Source: Aalborgiella sp031424795 (GTDB taxonomy: Bacteria > Pseudomonadota > Gammaproteobacteria > Burkholderiales > Burkholderiaceae_C). Taken from it: DNA of 9,461 nucleotides. The stretch lies in the NCBI GenBank assembly GCA_031424795.1, contig JANPIC010000091.1:1-9461 (forward strand), written 5' to 3'. Under the pieces are notes generated by a model. It did no database searches. It was not told the DNA's origin and was given only the letters and a program-made list of their open reading frames with translations. A program made the position numbers and the translations under genes. The stretch's first letter is position 1. Each line of letters begins with the position of its first letter. Shown in pieces: positions 1 through 5,984 of this stretch.

Positions 1-43
1 CAAACTAAAGTACCAAAAAGATGCAAAAATGACGCGCCAACCC

Positions 44-56
44 TTACTTTAAGTAA
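44..56. promoter_or_regulatory. 13-bp palindrome upstream of the ABM gene
   Basis: TTACTT-T-AAGTAA is a perfect dyad around one central base, in the AT-rich leader about 100 bp before the first gene. It is the size of a small repressor operator, and quinol-monooxygenase-like genes are often under MarR or TetR repressors. No regulator of those families lies in the window, and the site could belong to a gene left of the window. Function is unproven. Confidence 0.2.
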
Positions 57-159
57 CATATCGTATCCTTTTGAATGAATTCACTTAGAATGTCTCTAGG
101 CTCAAAAGTTCAGCTAATCATGAGTTTGCAAGGTATAACAATAACTAGGAGATAACACC

Positions 160-456
160 ATGATCGTCGTCACAGGCAGCTTTATTGCCAAAGAAGGCCA
201 ATTCGAGACGGCGCTTGCGCTGAGTTTGACGCATGTGCATCGCTCACGCTTAGAAGACGGCTGTTTGATGTTTTCAGTGAACATCGATGCTGAAACCCCC
301 CATCGGTTGGTGTTTGTAGAAGAATGGCGCGACATGTCGGCGCTGCGCGTGCACTTCAAAGTACCCGAATGCAAGACGTTTGCTGCGGAAGTGAACGAAC
401 TGGCGGAATATGTAGAGCCGCTCAACATTTTCGAGGCGCAACGGCTCGTGGTTTAA
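160..456 (+). CDS. putative quinol monooxygenase (ABM domain)
   Basis: A 98-residue protein made of a single antibiotic-biosynthesis-monooxygenase (ABM) ferredoxin-like fold, the usual length for this family (compare YgiN-type quinol monooxygenases). Features seen are the opening strand IVVTGSFIAKEG, the segment HVHRSRLEDGCLMFSVNIDAE matching the family's 'S..E.GCL.Y.v..d' region at about residues 25-46, the FVEEWRD strand-helix junction around residue 51, and a closing helix plus strand. Such proteins are cofactor-free cytosolic dimers that oxidise quinols or aromatic ketones, but the substrate cannot be read from sequence. The ATG at 160 follows a TAGGAG ribosome site at a good distance. 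The gene stands alone and converges on the LysR gene with 19 bp between stop codons. Family assignment is firm; biochemical role is inferred. Confidence 0.85.
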   Translation: MIVVTGSFIAKEGQFETALALSLTHVHRSRLEDGCLMFSVNIDAETPHRLVFVEEWRDMSALRVHFKVPECKTFAAEVNELAEYVEPLNIFEAQRLVV

Positions 457-475
457 GCATTTGTTGCGAAGTTTT

Positions 476-1444
476 TTAATCCTGCTGAGCTTCAGCGCGT
501 AGCCATTTGGCAAAATCTTGCGCGTCGGGGTTGATCGCAGCTCGCGTGCCCATCGTTAAATAATAGCCCCGGTGTGATGCTGCTGCGCCTTTGAAGGGCG
601 CGACCAAGCGCTTGTCGTTCAACATATCGTCCAACAACGGAAAGCGCCCTATTGCCACGCCCTGCCCAGCCACGGCAGCGCTGATGGAGTCGGCATAGCT
701 GGTAAAACGCAGGGTGTTTTTGGTGCGCACTTCGTGCAAACCCATGACTTTGAGCCACGGCTCCCACTCCACGGTGAGCGGCGTGCCGGCGGGGTAATTA
801 CCTGGGTTGTCCACCACCAGCAGCGTGTGGTTAACCAAATCTGCCGGCGTGAGCAGCGGGTTGGCCGAGCTTTTTAAAAGTGACGGGGAGCAAACGGGCA
901 GCAGTGTTTCTTCAAACAAGGGTGCGCCTTCACCCGTTGTGGTGGGGCAAAAGCGGATGGCGAAATCAAGCTGGCTGTGGTCAAGGTCTAGCAAATCTAG
1001 CGTGGCAGAAATACGCACGTCCACCTGCGGGTGATTCGCCGTGAAGCGTACCAGTCGTGGAATCAACCACAGCGAGGCAAAGCCTGGCGTGCAAGTCACC
1101 GCAACCTGACGCACCTGCATGCTGGACTGCAAACTGGCGCGAATCGCCAAAGTCGCGTCGCGCAGGCGCTCCAAACTGTCCACCACCGCGCGGTGCAAGG
1201 TGCGGCCAGCATCTGTTAAAGCCAAGGCGCGGTGCTGGCGCTCAAACAAATCCGTGCCAATGTTGGTTTCCAACTGCTGAATTTGCCGGCTCACGGCTGA
1301 TTGCGTCAAAAACAACTCGTTCGCCGCGATGGTGAAGCTGAGGGTGCGGGCAGCGGCTTCAAAGCTGCGCAAAAGCTCAAGTTTGGGCAAATCTTGGCGT
1401 GAAATGGCATTGGCAGCATTCAATTTGACATTCTCTGTACGCAT
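476..1444 (-). CDS. LysR-family transcriptional regulator (GcvA-like)
   Basis: A LysR-type regulator of 322 residues from the start chosen here. The winged helix-turn-helix lies near residues 20-80, with the family signature RSFEAAARTLSFTIAANELF, then LTQSAVSRQIQQLE, then LFERQHRALALTDAGR. A periplasmic-binding-protein-like effector domain follows from about residue 108 to the end, with the GcvA-type strand GQGVAIGRFPLL. The effector is unknown. An in-frame ATG at 1498 would give 340 residues, but it lies upstream of the start of transcription predicted from the leftward promoter at 1488-1516 and adds an atypical 18-residue leader. The ATG at 1444 has a weak GGA nine bases upstream and gives a leader of about 37 nt. 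The gene is divergent from DUF2917, which is probably its target. Family is certain; start is inferred. Confidence 0.92.
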   Translation of the reverse strand: MRTENVKLNAANAISRQDLPKLELLRSFEAAARTLSFTIAANELFLTQSAVSRQIQQLETNIGTDLFERQHRALALTDAGRTLHRAVVDSLERLRDATLAIRASLQSSMQVRQVAVTCTPGFASLWLIPRLVRFTANHPQVDVRISATLDLLDLDHSQLDFAIRFCPTTTGEGAPLFEETLLPVCSPSLLKSSANPLLTPADLVNHTLLVVDNPGNYPAGTPLTVEWEPWLKVMGLHEVRTKNTLRFTSYADSISAAVAGQGVAIGRFPLLDDMLNDKRLVAPFKGAAASHRGYYLTMGTRAAINPDAQDFAKWLRAEAQQD

Positions 1445-1466
1445 GCGTGTGATTCCAAATGAACGT

Positions 1467-1495
1467 TTGATAAAGGCTAACCTCGCTAGTATATT
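1467..1495 (+). promoter_or_regulatory. sigma-70 promoter of the DUF2917 operon
   Basis: TTGATA (1467-1472), a 17-base spacer and TATATT (1490-1495) form a near-consensus promoter reading right. Transcription would begin near 1502, giving a leader of about 36 nt to the ATG at 1538, which has AAAGGA at 1526-1531. The dyad ATTCA (1493-1497) / TGAAT (1513-1517) around and just downstream of the start point is a possible LysR-type operator. Confidence 0.6.
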
Positions 1496-1516
1496 CATTC
1501 CTACCGAGTATGTGAA
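1488..1516 (-). promoter_or_regulatory. sigma-70 promoter of the LysR gene
   Basis: Read on the minus strand, TTCACA (1516-1511) and TATACT (1493-1488) are separated by exactly 17 bases, five of six matches to consensus at each hexamer. Transcription would begin near 1481, about 37 nt before the ATG at 1444. The -10 hexamer overlaps that of the rightward promoter by four bases. The palindrome GTGA-A-TCAC (1512-1520) covers most of the -35 hexamer and is a candidate for autoregulation. Confidence 0.6.
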
Positions 1517-1537
1517 TCACTATTTAAAGGAAACACC

Positions 1538-1882
1538 ATGAACACGAACTGCTCCGCAAAAAACATCAACGCCAACGTCAGCATGAACCTGCGCCACCAA
1601 GCCATGTTCAGTGTGCCCGATGCCTCCAAAGTGCGCATCGGTGTGGCCGAAGGCTCGGTCTGGATCACGCTGGACAACGACACCAAAGACTATGTGCTGG
1701 ACGCATGCGGCGTCTTCACCACCACCCAGCCACGCCGCGCGTTGGTCTATGCATTGCAGCCATCTTGTATTACAGTGAGTGAGAAGCCATTGCAAACCAG
1801 CCAAGCAGCTTCAAACGATCGCAACAAAGGAGGCCAATATGCCATTACTTTCCACCCTGGAGCGGTTCATAGCCCGTGTTGA
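1538..1882 (+). CDS. DUF2917 domain-containing protein
   Basis: A 114-residue protein whose central part, about residues 18-80, matches DUF2917: a small beta-rich domain with the signature VRIGVAEGSVWITLD, then a block corresponding to 'D..L..G..' and a run of hydrophobic strands ending LQPSCITV. The family is common in Burkholderiales and has no established function; its cupin-like strand pattern suggests a small binding barrel, which is inference. The ATG at 1538 has AAAGGA six bases upstream and lies just downstream of a strong promoter shared head-to-head with the LysR gene. After residue 80 the tail is low in predicted structure, and its last 14 codons overlap the next gene in another frame. 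No signal peptide is visible. Confidence 0.8.
   Translation: MNTNCSAKNINANVSMNLRHQAMFSVPDASKVRIGVAEGSVWITLDNDTKDYVLDACGVFTTTQPRRALVYALQPSCITVSEKPLQTSQAASNDRNKGGQYAITFHPGAVHSPC
1826..1833 (+). promoter_or_regulatory. strong ribosome binding site deciding the NTF2-like start
   Basis: AAAGGAGG sits five bases before the ATG at 1839 and is a near-perfect anti-16S match. It lies inside the DUF2917 coding sequence. It sets the start at 1839 rather than at the in-frame upstream ATG at 1779, which has no comparable site. Confidence 0.75.
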
Positions 1883-2213
1883 GCACAACAAACATGTTGA
1901 GGCCATTGAGGAATTTTATATGGCAGATGCGTCCATGCAAGAAAACAACAAGCCGCCGCGCGTCGGGCGCGATGTGCTGGTGGCGCATGAGCAACAAGCT
2001 TTAGCGCGGGTCGCGTCGGTACAGTCGTGGTGCGTGCGGCCTGTGTTTCAGCATGAGGAATATGTGGTGATTCGCTGGATTTTTGAATTTACAGGCAACG
2101 ACGGCTCGGTACGCCGCATTGAAGAGCTGGCCTACCAGCGCTGGGAAGGCGAACACATTGCAGAAGAGCAGTTTTTTTATGACCCCAAGCAGTCTGTTGC
2201 AAAAACGAATTGA
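1839..2213 (+). CDS. nuclear transport factor 2 / SnoaL-like protein
   Basis: A 124-residue protein resembling the NTF2/SnoaL-like fold. An N-terminal helix (LSTLERFIARVEHNKHVEAIEEFY) is followed by the family's 'ffa.da.m.en...p..G...l' pattern (FYMADASMQENNKPPRVGRDVL, about residues 25-46). Beta strands then carry VIRWIFEFTGNDG, RRIEELAYQRWEGEHIAEEQFFYD, as in many DUF-like NTF2 proteins. These cone-shaped cytosolic proteins may be enzymes (isomerase, hydrolase) or ligand binders; no catalytic set is diagnostic here. The start at 1839 is fixed by an excellent ribosome site. The gene overlaps DUF2917 by 44 bp and probably shares its LysR-divergent promoter. Function is unknown. Confidence 0.8.
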   Translation: MPLLSTLERFIARVEHNKHVEAIEEFYMADASMQENNKPPRVGRDVLVAHEQQALARVASVQSWCVRPVFQHEEYVVIRWIFEFTGNDGSVRRIEELAYQRWEGEHIAEEQFFYDPKQSVAKTN

Positions 2214-2229
2214 AATTAAAGCCTTTTTC

Positions 2230-2258
2230 ACCTGTTTTGCGACAGCTTTACAACAGGT
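2230..2258. promoter_or_regulatory. inverted repeat ACCTGTT-N15-AACAGGT
   Basis: A perfect 7-bp dyad with a 15-base spacer lies in the 99-bp gap between the NTF2-like and lipoprotein genes. Its right arm falls at about the -35 position of a possible promoter whose -10 is TATTAT (2276-2281). It could be an operator, or a weak terminator for the upstream operon, although no clear uridine tract follows it. Confidence 0.3.
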
Positions 2259-2275
2259 TTCTGATGGGTTTCTAG

Positions 2276-2281
2276 TATTAT
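2276..2281 (+). promoter_or_regulatory. possible -10 element of the lipoprotein gene
   Basis: TATTAT gives five of six matches to the sigma-70 -10 hexamer and would start transcription near 2288, 25 bases before the ATG. No good -35 lies 16-18 bases upstream, so the promoter may need an activator. The inverted repeat at 2230-2258 is positioned where one could act. Confidence 0.3.
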
Positions 2282-2312
2282 TCTCTGATTGAAACGACTT
2301 CGAGGATTTGCT

Positions 2313-2720
2313 ATGAAACCATCGCTATTGCCATCTCTGTTGTTAATGGCCACCTGCCTTGCCGCCCTCACCTTGGCCGGCTGTGCCAGCAAAGGCAACG
2401 AATCTTTGCGTAAAGAGACCGAATTATCCATTGGTACCAAATTGACCGAAGGCAAAACCACCAAAAACGAGGTTAGAAAAATGCTGGGCTCGCCATTGAA
2501 AACATCCTTCACCGACGGTGGCCAGGAAATGTCTACCTATGAGTTTAACAATGTGACGTCTGACGCCATCAACTACGTCCCCGTGCTCAACTGGCTGGGC
2601 AGCAGCGCCAGCGGTACAAAAAAAGAGCTGGTGATTTTGTTTGACAAAGCCAATGTGGTGCAACGCTATTCCATGAGTGAGTCTGACGTCAAAGTCAAAA
2701 CGGGTTTGTATAACAATTGA
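2313..2720 (+). CDS. small lipoprotein with BamE/SmpA-OmlA-like domain
   Basis: A 135-residue predicted outer-membrane lipoprotein. A basic start and hydrophobic stretch (residues 2-19) lead to the lipobox LAGC, with the lipidated cysteine at residue 24 followed by Ala, which permits outer-membrane sorting. The mature part carries the BamE/SmpA motif: LTEGKTTKNEVRKMLGSP at about residues 45-62, that is 'l..G.t...V...lG.P', followed by a YEF strand and a late LVILFDKANVVQRYSMS strand matching the domain's 'l.v.Fd.dG.v' ending. It is not BamE itself with any certainty; many paralogues of unknown role exist. The ATG at 2313 has GAGGA six bases upstream; a TTG at 2289 would spoil the signal peptide. 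Its stop codon overlaps the start of the next gene. Confidence 0.82.
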   Translation: MKPSLLPSLLLMATCLAALTLAGCASKGNESLRKETELSIGTKLTEGKTTKNEVRKMLGSPLKTSFTDGGQEMSTYEFNNVTSDAINYVPVLNWLGSSASGTKKELVILFDKANVVQRYSMSESDVKVKTGLYNN

Positions 2721-3736
2721 TATTCGGCACCCGACTCGCCATCATCCAAGCGCCCATGGCGGGTGTGCAAGACCATCGCTTGGCGGTGGCGGTGAGCAAT
2801 GCAGGCGGTTTGGGGTCATTGCCTGCGGCCATGCTGAGTTTGGATGTTTTGAAAGCGGAGTTAACACAGCTCAGCGCCAAAACCGACAAAACCTATAACG
2901 TCAATTTCTTCTGCCACACGCCGCCAGCGTTCAGCGAAGCGCGTGAAGCCACTTGGCGCACCGCCTTGAAACCCTATTACGACGAACTGGGCTTAGACGC
3001 GAAAAACAGCCCCGCTGGCCCCGGCAGAGCGCCCTTTACCCATGAAACTGCCGATGTGCTAGAAGCCTTCAAACCACCCGTGGTGAGCTTTCATTTTGGG
3101 CTACCAGCGGCAGATTTGATGGTGCGCGTCCGCAGCTGGGGCAGCAAAATCATCTCATCTGCCACCACCGTGGAAGAAGCTCTGTGGCTGGAATCGCAAG
3201 GTGTGGACGCGGTGATTGCCCAAGGCCTGGAAGCTGGCGGCCACCGTGGGCATTTTTTAAGCCATGATTTAACGAAACAAATGGGCACATTCGCCCTGCT
3301 GCCGCAAATCGTGCAGGCGGTGAAGATTCCCGTGATTGCAGCGGGCGGTATTGCGGATGCGGCGGGTGTGAAAGCGGCTTTGGCGTTGGGCGCCTCTGCC
3401 GTGCAAGTGGGCACGGCGTATTTGCTGTGCGATGAGGCAACGACCAGCCCGCTGCACCGTGCGGCTCTTAAAAGTGCGAATTCACAACACACCGCGCTGA
3501 CCAATCTTTTTACGGGAAGACCCGCAAGAGGCATCGTCAACCGTTTGATGCGTGAATTAGGCGCTATTTCAGACAAATCACCAGAGTTTCCGCTGGCTAC
3601 TGGCGCGATTGCCCCACTTAGAGCTGCGGCTGAGAAATCTGGCAGCACCGACTTCACGCCTTTGTGGTCAGGGCAAAACGCCAGCGGCTGCCGTGAAATC
3701 GGGGCTGCGGAGATGACCCGGTTTTTAATGGGCTGA
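2717..3736 (+). CDS. nitronate monooxygenase (2-nitropropane dioxygenase family)
   Basis: A 339-residue FMN-dependent TIM-barrel enzyme, normal length for the family. Such enzymes oxidise nitronates such as propionate 3-nitronate, detoxifying them. Landmarks are the opening strand IIQAPMAGVQDHRLAVAVSNAGGLGSLPA (residues 9-37), the catalytic-histidine motif GLEAGGHRGHF with His176, and FMN-phosphate-binding elements AAGGIADAAGV (from residue 208) and GASAVQVGTAYL. The start is a TTG at 2717. The first ATG (2756) would cut into the conserved QAPMAG motif, so TTG is well supported despite a weak ribosome site. TTG overlaps the lipoprotein stop (TTGA), so translation is probably coupled. It converges with the SulP gene, with six bases between stop codons. 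Its natural substrate is not identifiable. Confidence 0.92.
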   Translation: MIFGTRLAIIQAPMAGVQDHRLAVAVSNAGGLGSLPAAMLSLDVLKAELTQLSAKTDKTYNVNFFCHTPPAFSEAREATWRTALKPYYDELGLDAKNSPAGPGRAPFTHETADVLEAFKPPVVSFHFGLPAADLMVRVRSWGSKIISSATTVEEALWLESQGVDAVIAQGLEAGGHRGHFLSHDLTKQMGTFALLPQIVQAVKIPVIAAGGIADAAGVKAALALGASAVQVGTAYLLCDEATTSPLHRAALKSANSQHTALTNLFTGRPARGIVNRLMRELGAISDKSPEFPLATGAIAPLRAAAEKSGSTDFTPLWSGQNASGCREIGAAEMTRFLMG

Positions 3737-3742
3737 TGACCT

Positions 3743-5839
3743 TTATTGCCGTTCTTGCGCCAACTGCGCATGGATCGAACGCAAACGCTTGGCCAATTCA
3801 GCACAGAGGTTTTGCAATACCTTTTGCGTGATATCAGGGCGACTCGTACTAAGCGCTTCAAACTGTTCACGGCTCAAAACCTGCGAAGACATCACCTCGG
3901 TTGCAACGACCGTGGCAGCCCGCGGTGAGCCATCTAAAAAGCCCATTTCCCCCAAAATAGCGCCTGCACAAACGCTGGCAACTCTGATGGTTCCATCCGC
4001 AATCACCACATCGGCTCGACCCTGCGTAATAAGGTGCAGGTCACGCGACAGTTCACCCATTTTAAATATCGTTGCACCCGTTTCGTAGTGTCGGCTCTCA
4101 AAGCAGTCATTCATAAGGCGGTGTGCTTCACTATCCAAACCATCGAAAAACACACTGCTTTGTAAGGTGTTTTGAACCGACAGGTTGTTATTTTTATACA
4201 TGGACGCAATCAATTGATTTTCACAATACGCCATCGCGCGATCCACATCGAGATATGAACCCTTGTCATCGACACGCGCACAATGCAGCACTTGCACGCC
4301 CTGCTTGTGGGCCATCTGCTCGAACCGTTCAAACATACGCAGCAACGTGGTATCTTGCGAAACGACGGCGCGCCAGTCAATCACCAACCACTGTGCATGG
4401 GGCAGCAAAGCATTCAGCTCGGCACGCAATGTACTCGCAACGCCGAAATATAGGGCACCCTGCAAACGCACACACTGGATTCGGGCACCGTGCTGGTCAA
4501 GCCATTGTGTGTCCTGCCACGAACGTTCGCAGTTGGAGCGCAGTGTTTGAGCTGTTCGAACATCTTTGATGGGGCTTTTGGCATTGCGTTTGGCAAACAT
4601 AACCAAACCCAAAATCATACCCACCAACAAGGCTGCCACCATGTTGACAAAGACCCCCATCAAGGTGACCAAGGCCACGATCAACAGGTCTTCACGCTGC
4701 ATCGCACTCATGGCCCGACGTGCACGGGGCATGGTAAGAAAACGCCAAATGCCCAGGCTGCTGCTGCGGTCATACATACAGCTGGCTTCAAAGATGAGCA
4801 AGCCGATCATGGCCGATTGCGGCACCCAAGCCATGAAACCCAAGGCATAAAACAGCAGCACCAAAACGGCAAACAAACGCAAAATCGCGCCATCGATTTC
4901 GCCTCCAGAACGCATAGCCGCCAAGGTGCTGGCCGGTGAACCACTCATGGGCACGGCACCCAAGCAGGCGCTGATGACTTGACCTGCTGAAATCCACAGG
5001 GTGTCTTTCATGCGGGGTTCGGGTTTGTCGTCAATCTGTGAAATGATTTCAGCGGCAACATTGGTGTTTATAAAGACAACGATGGCCAATAAAAATCCGG
5101 TGATCGCCACTTCCATGAGAATGGCTGTCAATGCTGGCGACGCAGCAGCAAACACCCGCTCATCAAACCAAGCCATAGGCAGCGCCCACTGCACCGTGGC
5201 AGACATGATGTTGGGCATGGGATTTCCCATCAAACTTAGCGCCAAAGCAATCGCGCTGGCGGCTGCCAAGGCCAAAATTCCGGCTGGCAAGTGCGGTTTG
5301 CGCAGTTTAACCACAAATGCCAGAGTAAAACAAGCTGTGGCGATCAGCAGTGAAGGAGCCCACAATGCAGGCTGGTGCTGCACCAGCGCTATGATTTGTT
5401 TGACTTGACTGATCACCAAAATCAAAGCAATCGCATTCAAAAAACCGGCAAATACGGGTGCCGGAATAAACCGCGTCAAACGCTGCAACCGCATACCGTA
5501 AAACAGGGGTTGAAACAAGGCTGCAAAGACGCAGACAGCTATCACCAGCGTCAGCCGCACTGCGGGTGAATCCTCCAAACCCCAACCAATCAGCTTGGGG
5601 GCAAAGCTATCAATGAAGCCCACCAACAGCGAGATTTCAAAAAATCGCGCTGAAAAACTCATAGGTCGCTTTGAAAAAGACCCTAGAAAATTGGTGACGG
5701 CAATACCGCAAAACAGCGCCAAAATCATGGGTCCAATCAAACTGGGGCCGATTTTGTAGCCAATCCACACAATGGCCCCCAAACCAATGGGAACGGCACT
5801 GCTGAGCGCATCAAGCGCCGAAAATAATTTTTTCAGCAT
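3743..5839 (-). CDS. SulP-family anion transporter with STAS and cyclic-nucleotide-binding domains
   Basis: A 698-residue inner-membrane protein in three parts. Residues about 10-415 hold many hydrophobic helices of the SulP/SLC26 transporter core, including the MSGSPASTLAAMRSGG segment equivalent to the family's 'P.sGsfsrta....aG.rt' region, here quite divergent. Residues about 440-550 form a cytosolic STAS domain (RLQGALYFGVAS, LVIDWRAVVSQDTTLLRMF). Residues about 560-690 form a cyclic-nucleotide-binding domain whose phosphate-binding cassette GEMGFLDGSPRAATVVA keeps the key Glu631 and Arg640. SulP proteins move sulfate, bicarbonate or dicarboxylates; the substrate here is not predictable. 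The fused domain suggests gating by cAMP or cGMP, which is inference. The ATG at 5839 lacks a clear ribosome site. The gene diverges from the aminotransferase gene. Confidence 0.9.
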   Translation of the reverse strand: MLKKLFSALDALSSAVPIGLGAIVWIGYKIGPSLIGPMILALFCGIAVTNFLGSFSKRPMSFSARFFEISLLVGFIDSFAPKLIGWGLEDSPAVRLTLVIAVCVFAALFQPLFYGMRLQRLTRFIPAPVFAGFLNAIALILVISQVKQIIALVQHQPALWAPSLLIATACFTLAFVVKLRKPHLPAGILALAAASAIALALSLMGNPMPNIMSATVQWALPMAWFDERVFAAASPALTAILMEVAITGFLLAIVVFINTNVAAEIISQIDDKPEPRMKDTLWISAGQVISACLGAVPMSGSPASTLAAMRSGGEIDGAILRLFAVLVLLFYALGFMAWVPQSAMIGLLIFEASCMYDRSSSLGIWRFLTMPRARRAMSAMQREDLLIVALVTLMGVFVNMVAALLVGMILGLVMFAKRNAKSPIKDVRTAQTLRSNCERSWQDTQWLDQHGARIQCVRLQGALYFGVASTLRAELNALLPHAQWLVIDWRAVVSQDTTLLRMFERFEQMAHKQGVQVLHCARVDDKGSYLDVDRAMAYCENQLIASMYKNNNLSVQNTLQSSVFFDGLDSEAHRLMNDCFESRHYETGATIFKMGELSRDLHLITQGRADVVIADGTIRVASVCAGAILGEMGFLDGSPRAATVVATEVMSSQVLSREQFEALSTSRPDITQKVLQNLCAELAKRLRSIHAQLAQERQ

Positions 5840-5876
5840 AGTGGTCTATTAACTGCGCAATTTCAAAAGGATTTAT

Positions 5877-5907
5877 CAATCATCTCGGCCTACGCAAGCA
5901 ATGATTG
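5877..5907. promoter_or_regulatory. inverted repeat CAATCAT-N17-ATGATTG between divergent genes
   Basis: A perfect 7-bp dyad with a 17-base spacer lies in the 145-bp region between the SulP and aminotransferase genes. Its right arm overlaps a TTGCCA (5905-5910) that resembles a rightward -35 hexamer, though no convincing -10 follows at 17 bases. It could be an operator shared by both genes. No clear promoter could be assigned for either direction. Confidence 0.25.
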
Positions 5908-5984
5908 CCATGTGAGCAGATGTGGCGAATTCTAAGCTGTAAAATTACGTTTTTATTGTGATTATTACCATTCAAAGGTCTCTC

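Noticed and set aside
457..478. Terminator suggested by the T-run between the ABM and LysR genes
   Set aside because: A six-base T-run is present but no stem of useful length precedes it on either strand.
1445..1498. N-terminal extension of the LysR protein from an ATG at 1498
   Set aside because: The ATG lies upstream of the transcript start predicted from the leftward promoter, a GGTAGGA is directly against it with no spacing, and LysR proteins do not usually carry such a leader.
2232..2245. LexA-like box, CTG-N8-CAG
   Set aside because: The SOS box needs CTG-N10-CAG with an AT-rich centre; spacing is two bases short and the genes are not DNA-damage genes.
3091..3870. 259-codon open frame on the minus strand opposite nitronate monooxygenase
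   Set aside because: Antisense to a well-conserved enzyme and running into the end of the SulP gene; product is low-complexity Ala/Ser/Arg-rich with no domain.
4123..4569. Rightward open frames of about 95-150 codons inside the SulP gene
   Set aside because: All lie antisense to the conserved STAS and transporter regions, have no ribosome sites and show no domain.
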